64,000 nt of DNA from Kappaphycus alvarezii (GCA_002205965.3 NADL03000040.1:540475-604474); one strand, 5' to 3'; counted from the stretch's first letter, positions 33,043 to 46,399 are shown. Translations and numbers: made by a program. The notes: generated from the sequence alone by a model not told the origin.

Positions 33043-34250
33043 TGATAAAATAAACAGGGGGTGGTGAGGGATGAGAAGAGAGAATGAAAAGGAATGTAGG
33101 GAAGGAGTGCAGGTGCAGAAAGGAAACAGAAAGGAGATAGAACGGCAGGGGTGAGGTTGATGTTGAAATAAAAGGCAAGTCCGTTCCTCTTCTTTACTTG
33201 GATGAGCTATTAGACTACAACTATGTACTGTTTGCCGGTACTCACTTCGGCTTTGTGAAAGCAAAAATGAAAGTAGCAAAATCTACATTTGCAGTACTAT
33301 CTTTGTTGATCCTATAGCTTAGCCAAGCCAAAATGCCTCAGAATCCCTCAGTTGCATGCGCGGGAAATTCATAATTACCAATATTCAAAACGTGAGTAAC
33401 ATTACGTTTATGCTAGCCATGCACGTTCTGTTACGTAAACATATAATAAACCAGTCAACCCGTGAATTATGCCTTACGTACCCCGCCTATGCAACTGTAA
33501 TCTCTCGCCCTGTAACAAAAACACAAAGGCGGGAACTCAATATATCATGAGAGTAGAAAACAATTTTCGGCGGGCTTGTCTCACTTTGCTACGTAACAGT
33601 ACGTAAATCTCATGCAGGCCATTCAACGTGAATTAAGCCTTACGTGCCATACGTGCAATACTGTAGAAGCAACGTGGCTGCATCAACATACTTTGGCTGC
33701 ATACTTGTGCAAGAGTGATTTGTACGCAGCCAGTATAATGAGTATAGTGTAAGCCGTATGCAGCCAGTCCAGGCAACTATAGGATAAATATAGAAACCAT
33801 TGTTTACTTGTACACGTACGACAGAGAGGAGACAGTACACGTATGCCATCTAGGAGACAGTACACGTATGGCACCCTGTGTACAGTATTTTGAGCCCAGA
33901 AGAGAGACAAACCATCAACCAACCATAACATGCCAAGTGTCAGAATGCTCCACAATGATCAGCTCAGATATCGCCACTTGTAGCGATGTGAGGGGTATGG
34001 AGGCGTATCTAGCAGCCAATCAGAGGGCAGAATACCAAGTGCTTTGAAAAATGGCAAAATGCGCCGTGATTTTGAGATGCCTGAAAATGGGCTTTCGTCC
34101 CAGTCAGCTTTCGGTTTGGCCCATTTTACACGTGTCAAAGGTGTACACACACAAGAAGGGTGCAACCCGCATTTCATGTTATAGGTGTACATGTGTCCAG
34201 GTGGCAACCAAAAACCATGGGATCGCATGCATTCTATCACTTTTTCAACA
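33043..34250 (-). repeat. Solo LTR-C (unit 2)
   Basis: 1,208 bp, same recombinant type as in unit 1, followed by CATCT (34,251-34,255). Sharing the crossover with unit 1 shows that units 1 and 2 split after the solo LTR formed. Confidence 0.85.
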
Positions 34251-34255
34251 CATCT

Positions 34256-35319
34256 AGGGTCTTAAGCAAGCGAGTCGACAATGGCACAAAAATATAAACG
34301 ATTTCCATATTCACACGCTTGGGTTCAAGACTACGAGAAGTGACGCCTGTCTATATACAAACATATCAAAAAAGGCTTTATGCTGATTGCTCTAAATGTG
34401 GATGACTTTCTCCTCGCCGGTAGTGATCCGAAGGCCGTGACCAGGATCAAAGGTGAACTGAACAAAAGATTTGAGATGAAAGATTTAGAGGAGGCCAAAA
34501 AGTGCATTGGACTTGAAAAACATAGAAAACGGTCTCTATACGGATCTTTATCTCGCAGACAGAGTATGCCAAGTCTGTTTTAAAGCGTTTTGGTATGGCC
34601 AGTTGCAATCTCGTGAGGACTCCGATGGAACAAGGATTACACCCTGAGACGTCAACTAGCCCGTATTGCGGTGTAACATATCGACAGATCATTGGCTGTT
34701 TAATGTTTCTTATGGTAAGGTCACGTCCAGACCTTGCCTGTGTGGGGGGAAACTGTCCCAATACTGTGAGAACCCTCGCCAGGACCACTGCCAAGCAGCT
34801 AAACGAGTCCTGATATATATCAAAAGAACGCTCTCACTACGGGTAGTTCTAGCTGGAAATCTCTCAGTGAAAACTCTGGAGGGCTTCAACAATGCAGACT
34901 GGGGTGGTTGCTTGGACTCGAGAAAGCTCACCATTAGATATGTGTTCAAACTGTGTGGGAAAGCTTTTAGTTGGTCGTCTAGGAGACAAACGGTCGTTGC
35001 AAAATCCACATGCGAAACGGAGTATATTGCACTGTGTGAGGCTTGGAAAGAGGCAGCTTGGCTCATGTGTCTTCTTGCAGACGCATTGAGAAAGTCGAAA
35101 GACAGCACAGTTGCAATCTGGTGTGATAATGCTGGTACCATAGGGTTTGCGGGTAATCAAGAAGTGAACAGGCGAAGTAAGCACATTGAACTATCACAAC
35201 ACTATGTACGAGATGCTTTGATTCGAACCATTATTTCACTGCTTCACTGTTTCACGTACCGCCTACAGATATGCCAGCAGATAAACTCACCAAGCCTCTT
35301 GCTCGCATTCTATTCATAA
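34256..35319 (+). mobile_element. Element D pol, right part (unit 2)
   Basis: RT end and RNase H as at 22,882-23,945, nearly identical. Followed by polypurine tract and LTR-B3. Confidence 0.85.
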
Positions 35320-35349
35320 ATTGCATCAAGTCTCTAGGATCGGGAGAGC

Positions 35350-35768
35350 TGTTAGTGTAAGTACCTAGCTACTCAAAAGCTGTACTAACTGGTACTGTAC
35401 GACTAACACAGAGCTTAAAACCATGAAAAGTTTTCAATTATATTTATCTTAGAATCTGACCGTTACAGATCTTTGTGCTGATCAGCATTGGATCAGCTCA
35501 CATAGTTTAGGGTTAGTCTGGCACCTTCGTCTCTTGTCCTTCTGGAAAAGTTCCAGGAACAGCTCTAGAGCCTCGAGCAACCAGGCTCAAAGTCTACATA
35601 AGACCGGCCCTTCACTTCATTCTCGGCCTCAGTAAAAGAAAACCACCTTCTCTCCACTCAACTCTCTCTTTGGTCATTAACTCTTTCGCTGCACTCACTT
35701 CTCTTTTCTCTTTCTGTCTCCCCTCTCCCTTGGTTTCCCTGGCTCGACCTTCGACTCCTTTTCTGACA
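35350..35768 (+). repeat. LTR-B3, shared between units 2 and 3
   Basis: 419 bp, almost identical to LTR-B2. Primer site GGTTATGGGCCCAG follows at 35,769. Confidence 0.9.
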
Positions 35769-36352
35769 GGTTATGGGCCCAGTTTTACGAACTGCCAAAT
35801 TACTCTAATTTCTGAGCTTCTGACCCCTTGAGAAGCCTTTTTCGCACTCCAGAAATCCCAATCATTTCTCTAGGAGGAGGTAGAGCGAGCAGAGAGAGCC
35901 CGTTCAGGCGTTATCGCTCGGAAGTTGTTGGAGGGACACTTCGCCAAAAGTGGAATAGGTCGCTGTCTTTATTCGCTGGATTTAGCTTGCTGCACCGTTT
36001 TATCCAACTTTTATCGTTTGTTTTGTGGCCTGATTGCCGACTGTCGTCTCTACATTACCTACCCTCCGTTTGCCTTGTGGCCCGACATCGCCTCTCATAT
36101 ATTCACTACAAACATTTTGCTCGGTGCGTGTAGTCGCTCCATTTTCCTGTTGCATTCAATTTCGTCTCTGTGTTTCAAACACAGCTTTTCTCACGGCCAG
36201 AATCTGTTTGCAACAGTAAGTGACCTCTGTCCTACTTTATTACGCCGACATACACACATCTCCTCCATCCTGAGCTAACACTTCAAATTCTCAGTGGTTT
36301 CTGTCGGTCTGTCTTCAAATAAGGAATTGAAATCTCCCTCAACGATCCTGTC

Positions 36353-37137
36353 GTGCAGAGTATCCGTTTTCCGCCGCCCTCTCCTCTAAATCATCGACAA
36401 CCTCAAAAAGCTGAACCGTTTCGTCGTAAGTGTAGCTTTATAGAGAACTCTGCGATCGAATCCGACAGTGAAGGAGGCGACATAACTTCAACTGCAACTA
36501 CTCCCGAGGTTGCCGAAGTCCGCCCTTCTCCCCAAAGAAGAAAGAAGAATTTCTTCAACACATTCTCGCTCTAGGCAAGAAGGAAGCGGTGGCTGGGCAC
36601 TCATCAAAGAAGCATTCTCGTCTTCTATCAAAGCGCCTCGTCTCCCAACCCTGTCTTCGTCCAAAGCCCTTGCCTGTCTCCTTTACCCGTATCGAAAAGT
36701 CAAAGGGAAAGAAAGCAGCCACACCAGCCGAAGTGATATCTCTAGAATCTCCATCTCCAGTAACTCAACAGCCGTCTCAGTGCCTCAAGATCCGACTCCA
36801 GTTGCCGTTCACTCTCCATTGTCGCCTGCTCCTCCTTCCGGTTGTAACCCTCCTCCAATTCCAAGGGTCCCAACTCCGCTTTCCGTCGAACCGTTCTCTG
36901 GCCTCACTTGCTCAAGGACCAGATTGTTCTGTCATCAAGCCGAAATCTTCTCGACTTATGTGCGATATTTGCGAGCTAAAAGGCTCAGGTCCAAAGCAGT
37001 TAGAGCAGCGCAGAGGTGGTAAGAAATGTCGCAATCGAGTCAAACGGAATTCCGCCATCACTCCCTGCGCTTGCTGCAACCGTCTTTTCCAATCAAGACA
37101 CGATCGCAACAGGCACGTTACTCGTAAGAATAGGTAA
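36353..37137 (+). other. Leader zinc-finger region B (unit 3)
   Basis: As unit 2; the stretch 36,589-37,137 ends in CDICELKGSG and CACCNRLFQSRHDRNRH. Broken. Confidence 0.55.
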
Positions 37138-37203
37138 TATTCTTCTAAACTCTCTGTGCACCACATCTCCCTAAGCATAGATCTTTGCTTCGTGCATTTT
37201 GTC

Positions 37204-37379
37204 ATGGACTCTTCCGGTCTTCCTATCGACACTCTTGAAAAGCCACGTGATGACAACTTTAACATCTGGAAATCAAGGATACAGCTCTTGCTGTCATTGA
37301 AGGAGTTCAATGAACATCTTACTGAAGATCCTTCAGAGTCATCGTCGCAGACATACTCCTCTTAGAAGAAGGCTGACTG
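37204..37379 (+). other. Start of gag-B (unit 3)
   Basis: MDSSGLPIDTLEKPRDDNF and NIWKSRIQLLLSLKEF, cut by LTR-D3. Confidence 0.7.
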
Positions 37380-39388
37380 TGTTGTTGATTTGGCAAGACG
37401 ATCACATGACCCCCACATCGGTGCGAAGCCTCATAAGAGGCATGAGGTGTATTCTTCGTGTGCACATGTACACGTGTGATTTGAAGGCTGGCACTAAGGC
37501 AATTTGGAAGAAATCCAAAGTTTCCAGGGACGAAAGTCCCATTTTGAGGGGTCAGCGATTTATGCAAATTTTGCACAAATTTTGAAAAGTGGAACTAGGC
37601 CCATTGTCCCCTAGGCCATAGATTTTTTCCTGCAACTTCATAGGCTGATAGGTCAAATACTTGAATCCTATTGGGTAGTGTGTTATATGTGTAATGACTT
37701 TCGCCGTGTAAGGATTGATGATGGGCTGCTTTAGAGGGTAGAATGTTGTTTATGGGGTGATTTTACGTAAGTTAGGGTACTGTGAGTGGGTGAGAAATAT
37801 ACTGCACGAGAGATATGCTGAAGTAAGGTATGTACACGGTTACGTGGTGGCATATGAGTATGTGACGTACACGTGGTACAACATCATACGTATGAGGTTT
37901 CTTGTTATGATTACGGTTTGTCCGACAGCATCCAAAAATCAGTTATGCGATTCCATCATACGTATAAGGTTTCTTGTTATGATTCCGGTTTGTCCGACTG
38001 CATTCAAAATCTGTTATGTAATTCTATTATATGTATGACGGATTGAGTCCGTTATTTTGGCACAAGGGAATTTGTTTCCGATGAATTTGCAGAAAAGGTG
38101 CTGTACTGATGTGTGTATTGAGCCAAATTGTTTACACAAATTTGACTATTGTGGAAGTGTAGTGCAATTGGCACTCTACTGTACTGCCATCGACAGGGCT
38201 GATTTTGGTGATCTTTTTTATCCTGATTCACTGCAAATCAGCAGGCACTGTACAGTACAGTAACGGCAATTTTCTTTTGTCTCCCACTATTATTCCTGGT
38301 ACTGTATACTCACCCGATGGGGCTTGAGAGCTTGCAATCTGCACCACTCGGCCTCAAATGGGACCTGATATTTTCGCAGGTTAAAGGAACCTATTGGGCC
38401 AAGTGTCGAATTTACTTATCTCCAACTTGGATCTATTTAACTTGCCTGACCCTAACTTGCCTGACCCTAACTTCACTCACCCCGCCGTCGTAGATAAATT
38501 TAACCTAGTTAACTAGTATTTATACCTACCTGGCCACTAGGGCTCCAGATTAAACAGCCACCCCGGTGTTGGCTATGAACTTGACTCCCAACTTCCGCCT
38601 TTGCAGAAACCTTGCCAACGGCAACTTTGGCTATAGCCACGTTTATCCGCCCGGGCCTCCCTCCCTATTCATCCCTTTCTATCCAACATTATACTACCCC
38701 TTTTATTGTTTGTTTGTGATATTTACTCACAATTAGCTCCCCGGAATCCGGCGTCTATGTATAAATAGGAACTTCAAGGTTGTCGTTGGTGACGACATCC
38801 TTATCTCCAAAGGAGATATACAGCAAAGCTAATACTACATCTTCTTTGTCCATTATTACACCTCTGCTGTCTACTGTTCTTTGGAATCGTCCCATACCAA
38901 GGTTCTAGCCTTCCGCGGACCACGGTCCGGCCTTACAACCCGGAGGACATATATAACGCCCAACCGTCCAAGGAATTACCCCCGCTATTCCAACTCTATA
39001 CCTCCTCGCCGTCGGCGAGCTGTGCTACTGCATCGCCTGGAGCTTAAGGAGAAAGAGGGACAGCGAACACCCTGTTGTCCTTCGTGTGTGTGTTGGGTTT
39101 CTCATTGTCTGACGGTGTTTCGTTCCTAGACGAGAAGAACTACGCACCGCGCATTGCACTACAGGAAACGGTTCCAAAAATGCCCCTAATATTATCACCG
39201 GGCCAATATCTTTGATTCTGCTCAAAGTGCTCAGTTTCTGGGATTTTGTTCATGGAAGCAATGAGTGAGCGGGTAGTTGCAGGTTGTACTTAATGTCAGA
39301 ATTTTTAGGGTAGCGATTAAATTCTGGGTAGCAAGTCCCGCAACTTCATCCGTCCAGCAAAGTCACTCACCCTATCCGATTCCCATTA
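37380..39388 (+). repeat. LTR-D3
   Basis: About 2,009 bp, as LTR-D2; primer site GGTTATGGGCCCAG at 39,389-39,402. Confidence 0.7.
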
Positions 39389-39759
39389 GGTTATGGGCCC
39401 AGTCCAACGCTGTCCCTATCTCTGAATTCCGTTAGTCGCCCTGTGTTTTTGCATTGTTTCACTTTGTCTATTTCAGTCTCTTGATTATGTATACTCGTTT
39501 TGGTAAGCTATTTGAATAATTCCATTTCTTTGCACATCGAAGTGATTCTCTTTGCACTTTTTGGTTGGTCTACAGACTCATAGTCCCCTAAGCTGTTACT
39601 GAAGATCACTTCAACTTTTGTGCTTGCTTTTGCTGGGTTGTGCTAGACTCTTAATTATCCCTGGTGCCCCGAGTGCCCAGGTCTGCGACAGTTAGGACTT
39701 TGCAATCTGTGGGAGGACAGTTGTGGAATCGATCGAAGTACTCGAGCCAGAAGGACCGC

Positions 39760-40151
39760 CGCGCGAGGACGCTCGCGCTTTCCTAGTCTAGGGAGGGTAT
39801 AGGATCCCTCGTAAGTCTGTACCTCTGGATAAGCAAATAAAGAAAGTTCAACGCCTCTCGGCAAAGAAAGATAAAGTCCTTGCCGATCGAGTTGCCAAGA
39901 AGGTACTAAAGGCTAAACGAAGAGTTCCGCTGAGGAACAAGAGATACTGTAAGCTCTGTGATATTAGCGGCAATAGCGCACTGACATTCTACGATCACAT
40001 CAAGTCTAAGGGTCATATTACTAGAGAGAAAAACAACAAAAATACCCCTAGGTGTACTGCTTGTGATAGAGTGTTCGATTTGCACGAGGTTCTCAAGCGT
40101 CACGAAAACGGGAAAGAACAATTGAAAGTAGTTCTTCCTCAAAGAATTTGA
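39760..40151 (+). other. Zinc-finger ORF of element D (unit 3)
   Basis: Same text as 28,348-28,776, including YCKLC and CTACDRVFDLHEVLKRH; the first part is not in one frame with the rest. Confidence 0.6.
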
Positions 40152-40226
40152 GAAGATCCATTTGTTTGTTTGAAGCGACGTCTTTGGCCTTTCATTTAGT
40201 CTAGAGTTTCGTGTGTTGTGTTCTTA

Positions 40227-40301
40227 TAGAGGTGGGCTTGCCACTACAAGGGACTATCGGTCCCCAGCCTGGGATCTTCGAACAGAACATTAGCACCTCT
40301 A
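40227..40301 (+). ncRNA. Structured leader RNA before gag-D (unit 3)
   Basis: As at 17,436-17,509. Confidence 0.6.
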
Positions 40302-40357
40302 GATTATTGCAATGCGTAGCGGAGAAGATCAAAGAGGAGGGTCTCTGAAGTAACTTT

Positions 40358-43300
40358 ATGGCATCAGTAGAACGGGTGTCCGCTGCAGGATCCGAAAATA
40401 GAAAAGCTCACGGTGTTGATATATATATGTTGTGGTCCGCTCAGTGGCACAAGAGAGCCAGCGCATGTGGCTCAGTGGTTAACTTTTTTTCAACGGTTAT
40501 GGGCCCAGTTGACATTGCCGCTGTGGTCGCGGGTTCGAACCCCGCTGGGTGCACTGAGTTGGATATTTGTTATGAGCGTTACTGTAATGCTCTGTGTAAG
40601 CCCTGAACCCCTCAACAAGCACATTGTGGTAGTGCCCCTGAGCGAGGGGGGGTGTTGATATATATATGTTGTGGTCCGCTCAGTGGCACAAGAGAGCCAG
40701 CGCATGTGGCTAGGTGGTTAACGTTTTTTCAACACACGGATACCAATTTCTACGTGTGGAAACAGAAGATTCAGCTCCTGTTGGCCTTCGCCATGTGGAA
40801 CAGTACATTACTGATAATACCGTTCCTGAAGATGACAATCTTCCACTTACAAGGCATGGAAGCAAGGGCTTCGAAAGGCCCGGGCCATCATCGGCCTGTC
40901 CTGTCGATGATCACTGGATCATGTGAGAGATGCTGTCATAGCCAAAGAAATTGGGACGCCATCTTGGAAGTTTTTGAGCGCCACACATTACTAAATAAGC
41001 TGGCGGCCCGGAGAGACTTCTACACGGTCACCATGCTAGACAATGAGAAAGTTGCCGTACATAGGACGTGTGCGACACTAGCAGCTCGCTTAAAGTCAAT
41101 GGGAGTCATCATTGATGACAAGGAAATGGCTATGGCAGTTCTCAATGGTCTTCCGCAGAGGTTTCAAAATCTCATTGTAGCGCTTGACGCTCTTGGATCC
41201 GAAGATAACACGTTCGGAGTAGAATATGTAAAAAGTCGCCTGCTCCAAGAGGAGCAACGTGCATCGATGAAGCTCTAGAAGGAGAATCCGCCAAGTTCTG
41301 CTCTTATTGGGCAGATCCCTGAGGCAAGGCTGTTTCGACTTTGACATGCACCAACTGTGGTCACAATGGACACTCCGCTGCCCGCTGCTGGGGAAACATC
41401 AACGGAAGGCGACCACCGCCTCCTCACTTTCCTACGTAGAGAGTCACAGAAGCCTACTGCGATGATTGCTCAAGAGAAGGATCTCGGAAATTAATGAAGT
41501 CGAGTACATATGTCTGATGAACAAGGTAGATAACTTGTATCAACATAACGTCAAAACTTGGCTTATCGACTCTGGATGCTCCGCACATGACATTTGACAA
41601 GAGACTGTTCTCCGACTACAGGGAGGTCTCAAACAGCCGCGTAGAAATGGGAACAAAAGTGTGCAGTAGTAGCTGGAGTCGGGACCGTCCTCATTACGCT
41701 TGTAGTGAACGGAGTTCAAAAGATGCAAGCTCACCAATGTGCTGCACGTTCCAAGCTTTGCTTTTTCCCTAATTTGTACGTAAGATGGTCGATAATGGAT
41801 TTGACGTTGAGAGTTTGTTCGTGACAAGTGCACTGTGAAGAGAGTGACTGCATCGTGGCTACTGCCACAAGTCGAGGAGAGCTGTATGTGCTTGACACAT
41901 GTAACGAGGTTCATTCGGCGCACAAAGCCTCTTTGAAACATGGCATGAAAGATTGCCCATTCACACTCAAGGAATATTGTCCATGGCTCGTAAGAACGTG
42001 GTAAGTGGACTTCATATCTCCTCTTCAGATATAAAAGAGAGCTAGCTCATCTTCTGACTGTGAATAGTGAATGTGATGCGTGTCTGTTAGGAAAAAACAA
42101 CTCGTGCTTGATTCCAAACAGCGCTCTGGAGGCAGGGCAAAATATTGCTAGACTTGTCCATTCGGACGTTGCGGCCCACTCCAAGTACAGTCAGTAGGTG
42201 GTGCTAGATACTTTGTCATTTTATCTATGACCACTCAAACTGGAGTGTTGTCTATCCGATGAAGAGTAAAATGAAACGTTCCATTTTTATCAAAATTTGC
42301 CGAGTATGCCTCACACACACTGGTCAACGCGTGAAAGCGCTTCGATCTGATTGGTGGAGAGTATCTTTCTTCAGAGTTCCAATCCTTTCTATCTTCACAA
42401 AGAAATGTTCATCAAAAGACCGCTGCAGACACACCTGAACAGAAGGTGTGACAGAACGGCTCAATCGTACCCTGATTGATATCGCAGGTCTGTGCTGTCC
42501 ATATGAAGGTTCCGAAAGCTTTTTGGGCTGAAGCTCTCGATAACGCATTTACGTTCGAAATCGTGTCACGACAAGACTTTGGTGGTCTTGTTACTCCATT
42601 TCACCTATGATGAAGAAAAACCCGATGTATCTCACTCTACGTGTGTTTGCATGTCAATGCTGGTACAAGGTGCCTGTAATGAGGTGCTAAACTTGGCGAC
42701 CGCGCAACAACGGGAATGTTTGTTGGTTATCCGTCGGGAACTAAGGCCTACAAAATTTGGGATGACAACCTATATCGCATTGTTATTTCAGGGATGCAGT
42801 TCGATGAGTCGAGACCAGGGGCTTGCTCTACGATGAGCATTCGTCTGATGATAATGACGTGGATTTGACCCAGAAGAGGCGACCAATACTAATGAAATTG
42901 AATCCGGAACATCTAGTGGTGAAATGAACATGGCATTGAAATGGCCAGCGGTGGAGGTTGAGAACTTTCAAAGTCAAGGTATTGAGCGACTCAACTAATG
43001 AGAATTTGGAACCAGAAGAAGTGAGTGGTGAGCAAGAAGGTGGTCCCGGTGATGTGGAACCTCGCCGCTCCACTCGTTCACGACGCCCACCCCGACAGTG
43101 GTGGACAGGCCTGGTGGGAACAGCTTAGTCACACCTTCCTGTGGCAAAACATATACCGAACTCCTTTAAAGAGGCGATGGGTGGACCACAACCAAAGTTT
43201 GGCAGAAAGCGATTGATAAGAGCTAGAGTCCCAACGCAAAAACAAAACCTGGGCACTAGTGCCACGAACGGAAGACCAATATTCTCACTTCTCGCTGGGT

Positions 43301-43585
43301 TTTACTGTACAGGACATGCCAGAAATAACGGCACGGATTCAAAAGGGAAAAGGTCGCCTGGTTGTGCGGGGCTTTCAACAAATTGAGGGGTTGATTACTC
43401 AGAGACTTTTGCGCTGGTGATCAAATTCACAACAATTCGATTGTTTTTGGCCATTGTAGCCCACTTCGATTTAGAGCTTCATCAAATGGACGTGGTCACG
43501 GCCTTTCTGAATGGTGACTTAGAAGAGGATATTTATATGGAGCATCCTGAAGGTAGCGTTGACTCTTCCAAACCCAACCATTTTG
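40358..43585 (+). mobile_element. Element D gag-pol, left part (unit 3)
   Basis: gag (with TRIM1), knuckle, protease, integrase and RT as in unit 1; very many breaks, mainly in 41,200-43,400. A gag stretch near 41,000-41,278 is the longest open piece. Confidence 0.8.
40414..40734 (+). mobile_element. TRIM1 (unit 3)
   Basis: 321 bp; LTRs at 40,414-40,494 and 40,653-40,734, CACGG on both sides. Confidence 0.85.
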
Positions 43586-43713
43586 CGAGTAACTTTATGG
43601 CATCAGTAGAACGGGTGTCCGCTGCAGGATCCGACTATACTGCTAGCTAAGTGCTAACCGGGTGGTCCACGTCGGCCACGTGCAGCGACGCTTCAACAAG
43701 ATGGACTTGAGAA
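43586..43713 (-). mobile_element. Short, different LINE end at the unit 3 insertion site
   Basis: At the point where units 1 and 2 carry the 460-bp LINE, unit 3 has 128 bp: about 46 nt identical to the start of gag-D (compare 17,555-17,601), then about 55 nt of LINE 3' end (CTATACTGCTAGCTAAGTGC, like the 9.48-kb copy), then the left arm of a hairpin. ATTTTG/TTTTG flanks remain. Confidence 0.65.
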
Positions 43714-43746
43714 GTTTTGCAAACTTCTCAAGTCCATCTTGTTGAA
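43692..43746. repeat. Perfect 26-bp inverted repeat
   Basis: Arms 43,692-43,717 and 43,721-43,746 are exact reverse complements with a 3-nt spacer. The right arm is D pol target sequence, the CATCT site and the first 7 bases of TRIM2; the left arm is an inverted copy of the same. Found only in unit 3. Confidence 0.9.
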
Positions 43747-44063
43747 ATGGGCTATATGTTCACTCAGTGCACCACTTGACATGCCAGCGCATGTGGCTTA
43801 GTGGTCGATGTGTTTTCCTACATGGTAGCATCGCGGGTTCGAGCCCCGCAAGTGGTTGCACTGGTGAAAATTTAATTTGTGTGTTTTCGGCATTGCTTAC
43901 TGTCCTATAGGCGATAGGAATGAGGTGTAAGATGTCTGAGTCCTTACAGCACCCTGTGGTCCCCTGAGTGAGGGGGAGTGTTGAAATGGGCTATGTGTTC
44001 ACTCAGTGCACCACTTGAACATGCCAGCGCATGTAGCTTAGTGGTCGATGTGTTTTTCCTACA
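43740..44063 (+). mobile_element. TRIM2 (unit 3)
   Basis: 324 bp, LTRs 43,740-43,822 and 43,979-44,063, preceded by CATCT (43,735-43,739). Followed by 17 bp (GGGGTTATAGCCC within) and then the left LTR of element C. Confidence 0.8.
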
Positions 44064-44080
44064 TGGGGTTATAGCCCTTC

Positions 44081-45307
44081 TGATAAAATAAACAGGGGAT
44101 GGTGAGGGATGAGAAGAGAGAATGAAAGGAATGTAGGGAAGGAGTGCAGGTGCAGAAAGGAAACAGAAAGGAGATAGAACGGCAGGGGTGAGGTTTGATG
44201 TTGAAATAAAAGGCAAGTCCGTACCTCTTCTTTACTTGGATGAGCTATTAGACTACAACTATATACTGTTTGCCGGTACTCACTTCGGCTTTGTGAAAGC
44301 AAAATGAAAGTAGCAAAATCTACATTTGCAGTACTATCTTTGTTGATCCTATAGCCTACCCAAGCCAAGATGCCTCAGAATCCCTCATTTGCATGCGCGG
44401 GAAATTCATAATTACCAATATTCAAAACGTGAGTAACATTACGTTCATGCTAGCCATGCACGTTCTGTTACGTAAACATATAATAAACAGTCAACCCGTG
44501 AATTATGCCTTACGTACCCCGCCTATGCAACTGTAATCTCTCGCCCTGTAACAAAACCCAAAGGCGGGAACTCAATATATCAAGAGTAGAAAACAATTTT
44601 CGGCGGGCTTGTCTCACTTTGCTACGTAACAGTACGTAAATCTCATGCAGGCCGTTCAACGTGAATTAAGCCTTACGTGCCATACGTGCAATACTGTAGA
44701 AGCAACGTGGCTGCATCAACATACTTTGGCTGCATACTTGTGCAAGAGTGATTTGTACGCAGCCAGTATAATGAGTATAGTGTAAGCCGTATGCAGCCAG
44801 TCCAGGCAACTATAGGATAAATATAGAAACCACTGTTTACTTGTACACGTACGACACCTATAATAATGTACACGTACGACAGAGAGGAGACAGTACACGT
44901 ATGCCACTAGGAGACAGTACACGTATGCCACACTGTGTACAGTATTTTGAGCCTAGAAGAGAGACAAACCATCAACCAACCATAACATGCCAAGTGTCAG
45001 AATGCTCCACAATGATCAGCTCAGATATCGCCACTTGTAGCGATGTGAGTGGTATGGAGGCGTATCTAGCAGCCAATCAGAGGGCAGAATACCAAGTGGT
45101 TTGAAAAATGGCAAAATGCGCCGTGATTTTGAGTTGCCCGAAAATGGGCTTTCGTCCCAGGCAACTTTCGTTTGGCCCATTTTACACGTGTCATAGGTGT
45201 GCACACAGAAGAAGGGTGCAACTCGCATTTTCATGCTACAAGTGTACACGTGTCCAGGTGGCAACTAAAAACCATGGGATCGCATGCATTCTATCACTTT
45301 TTCAACA
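44081..45307 (-). repeat. LTR-C, left LTR of the outer C element
   Basis: 1,227 bp; TGTTGAAAAAG at its 5' end on the minus strand. Four copies of GTACACGTA at 25-bp steps near 44,840-44,925. Confidence 0.9.
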
Positions 45308-45341
45308 CTCCCCTCGATCACATTGTTTTTTTTAGATTAAT

Positions 45342-46361
45342 TTATGCTCCCCTTCTACCCATTACAATCATTCTAACAAGTTTTGTCATCTGAACTCGCC
45401 CTAGTGGTTTCGTCAAGGCGTCAGCAACATTTTCACTTGTTGGCACGTACACCAAATCCACCTCTTTACGCACAACTGCATCTCTTACAAAGTGGTATGC
45501 AATATCAATGTGCTTGTTGCGTCTGTTGGTGCTTTCGTTTCGAGCGAGCTCCATAGCCCCCTGGTTATCGCTGTATATTGTAGTAGCATGATCAATTCCA
45601 AGTGCTTTCACGCCCAGCGATGTCCAGGTTTCAAGGATATCCCGAACGACACGTCTCAGCCATATTGCCTCTTTACTTGCTGCAGTTAACGAAATGTATT
45701 CGGCCTCACATGACGAAGCTGCGACAACCGTTTGCTTTCGCGAGCACCAACTTACCCCACTTCCAGCCATACGAAACACGAAACCACTCGTCGATTTGCG
45801 ATCGGACACATCTCCGGCCCAATCCGAGTCACAATATGCAGACAAGCCCAGCTCAGCATTCCCTTGGAACACAAGACCTAAATCTTTGGTCCCAGCAAGA
45901 TACCTTAACACTCTTTTTACTGCTAACCAATGCTTCTCTCTTGGTTCCTCGCAAAAACGTGCAAGTTTACCCACCGCATAAGATATATCAGGTCGTGTTC
46001 CAACAGACAAATACATGAGAGCTCCAATAGCGCTCCTGTATGGAGCATCTGTCCGAGCATCATTACCCGTATATCCCGACCGATCCACGTTCAACTCGTC
46101 AGTGTTAATATTCATAGGAGTTGGAACAGGTCTACAATTCTGCATTCCAAATCGCTCTAGAACGCTGTCTACAAACCGTGGCTGGGATAAACACAAGGAG
46201 CGTTCGGATCTCCGGCGAGAAATTTCAAGGCCAACAACCATTTTCGCCTCTCCCAAATCTTTCATTTCAAAACGGCGGTTCAGCTCCCCCTTCATCCATG
46301 CAATAGCCTCCACGTTGTTTCCTGCAAGCAGCAAGTCATCAACATACAGGAGGATAATCAT
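45342..46361 (-). other. Outer C element: RT end and RNase H
   Basis: A 339-aa open stretch of pol. Starts in the RT palm (LLYVDDLLLAGN), then KRFEMKDLG-like text, RNase H with YCDSDWAGD, DRKSTSGFVF, SWCSRKQTVVAASSCEAEY, YSDNQGAMELARN and RRNKHIDIAYHFVRDAV, ending in GENVADALTKPL-like text. Typical Ty1/copia order and length for this part. Confidence 0.9.
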
Positions 46362-46399
46362 GATTGAGTCGGAGGTTGGGTCAAATTTTACATACAGGG

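Larger units (their letters stand above)
23976..35349 (+). mobile_element. Array unit 2
   Basis: Same order and inserts as unit 1, 11,374 bp. About 99% like unit 1 outside gag-pol by eye. Inside gag-pol (about 30,200-31,900) the copies differ by many one- and two-base length changes, so this copy has far more breaks than unit 1. Confidence 0.85.
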
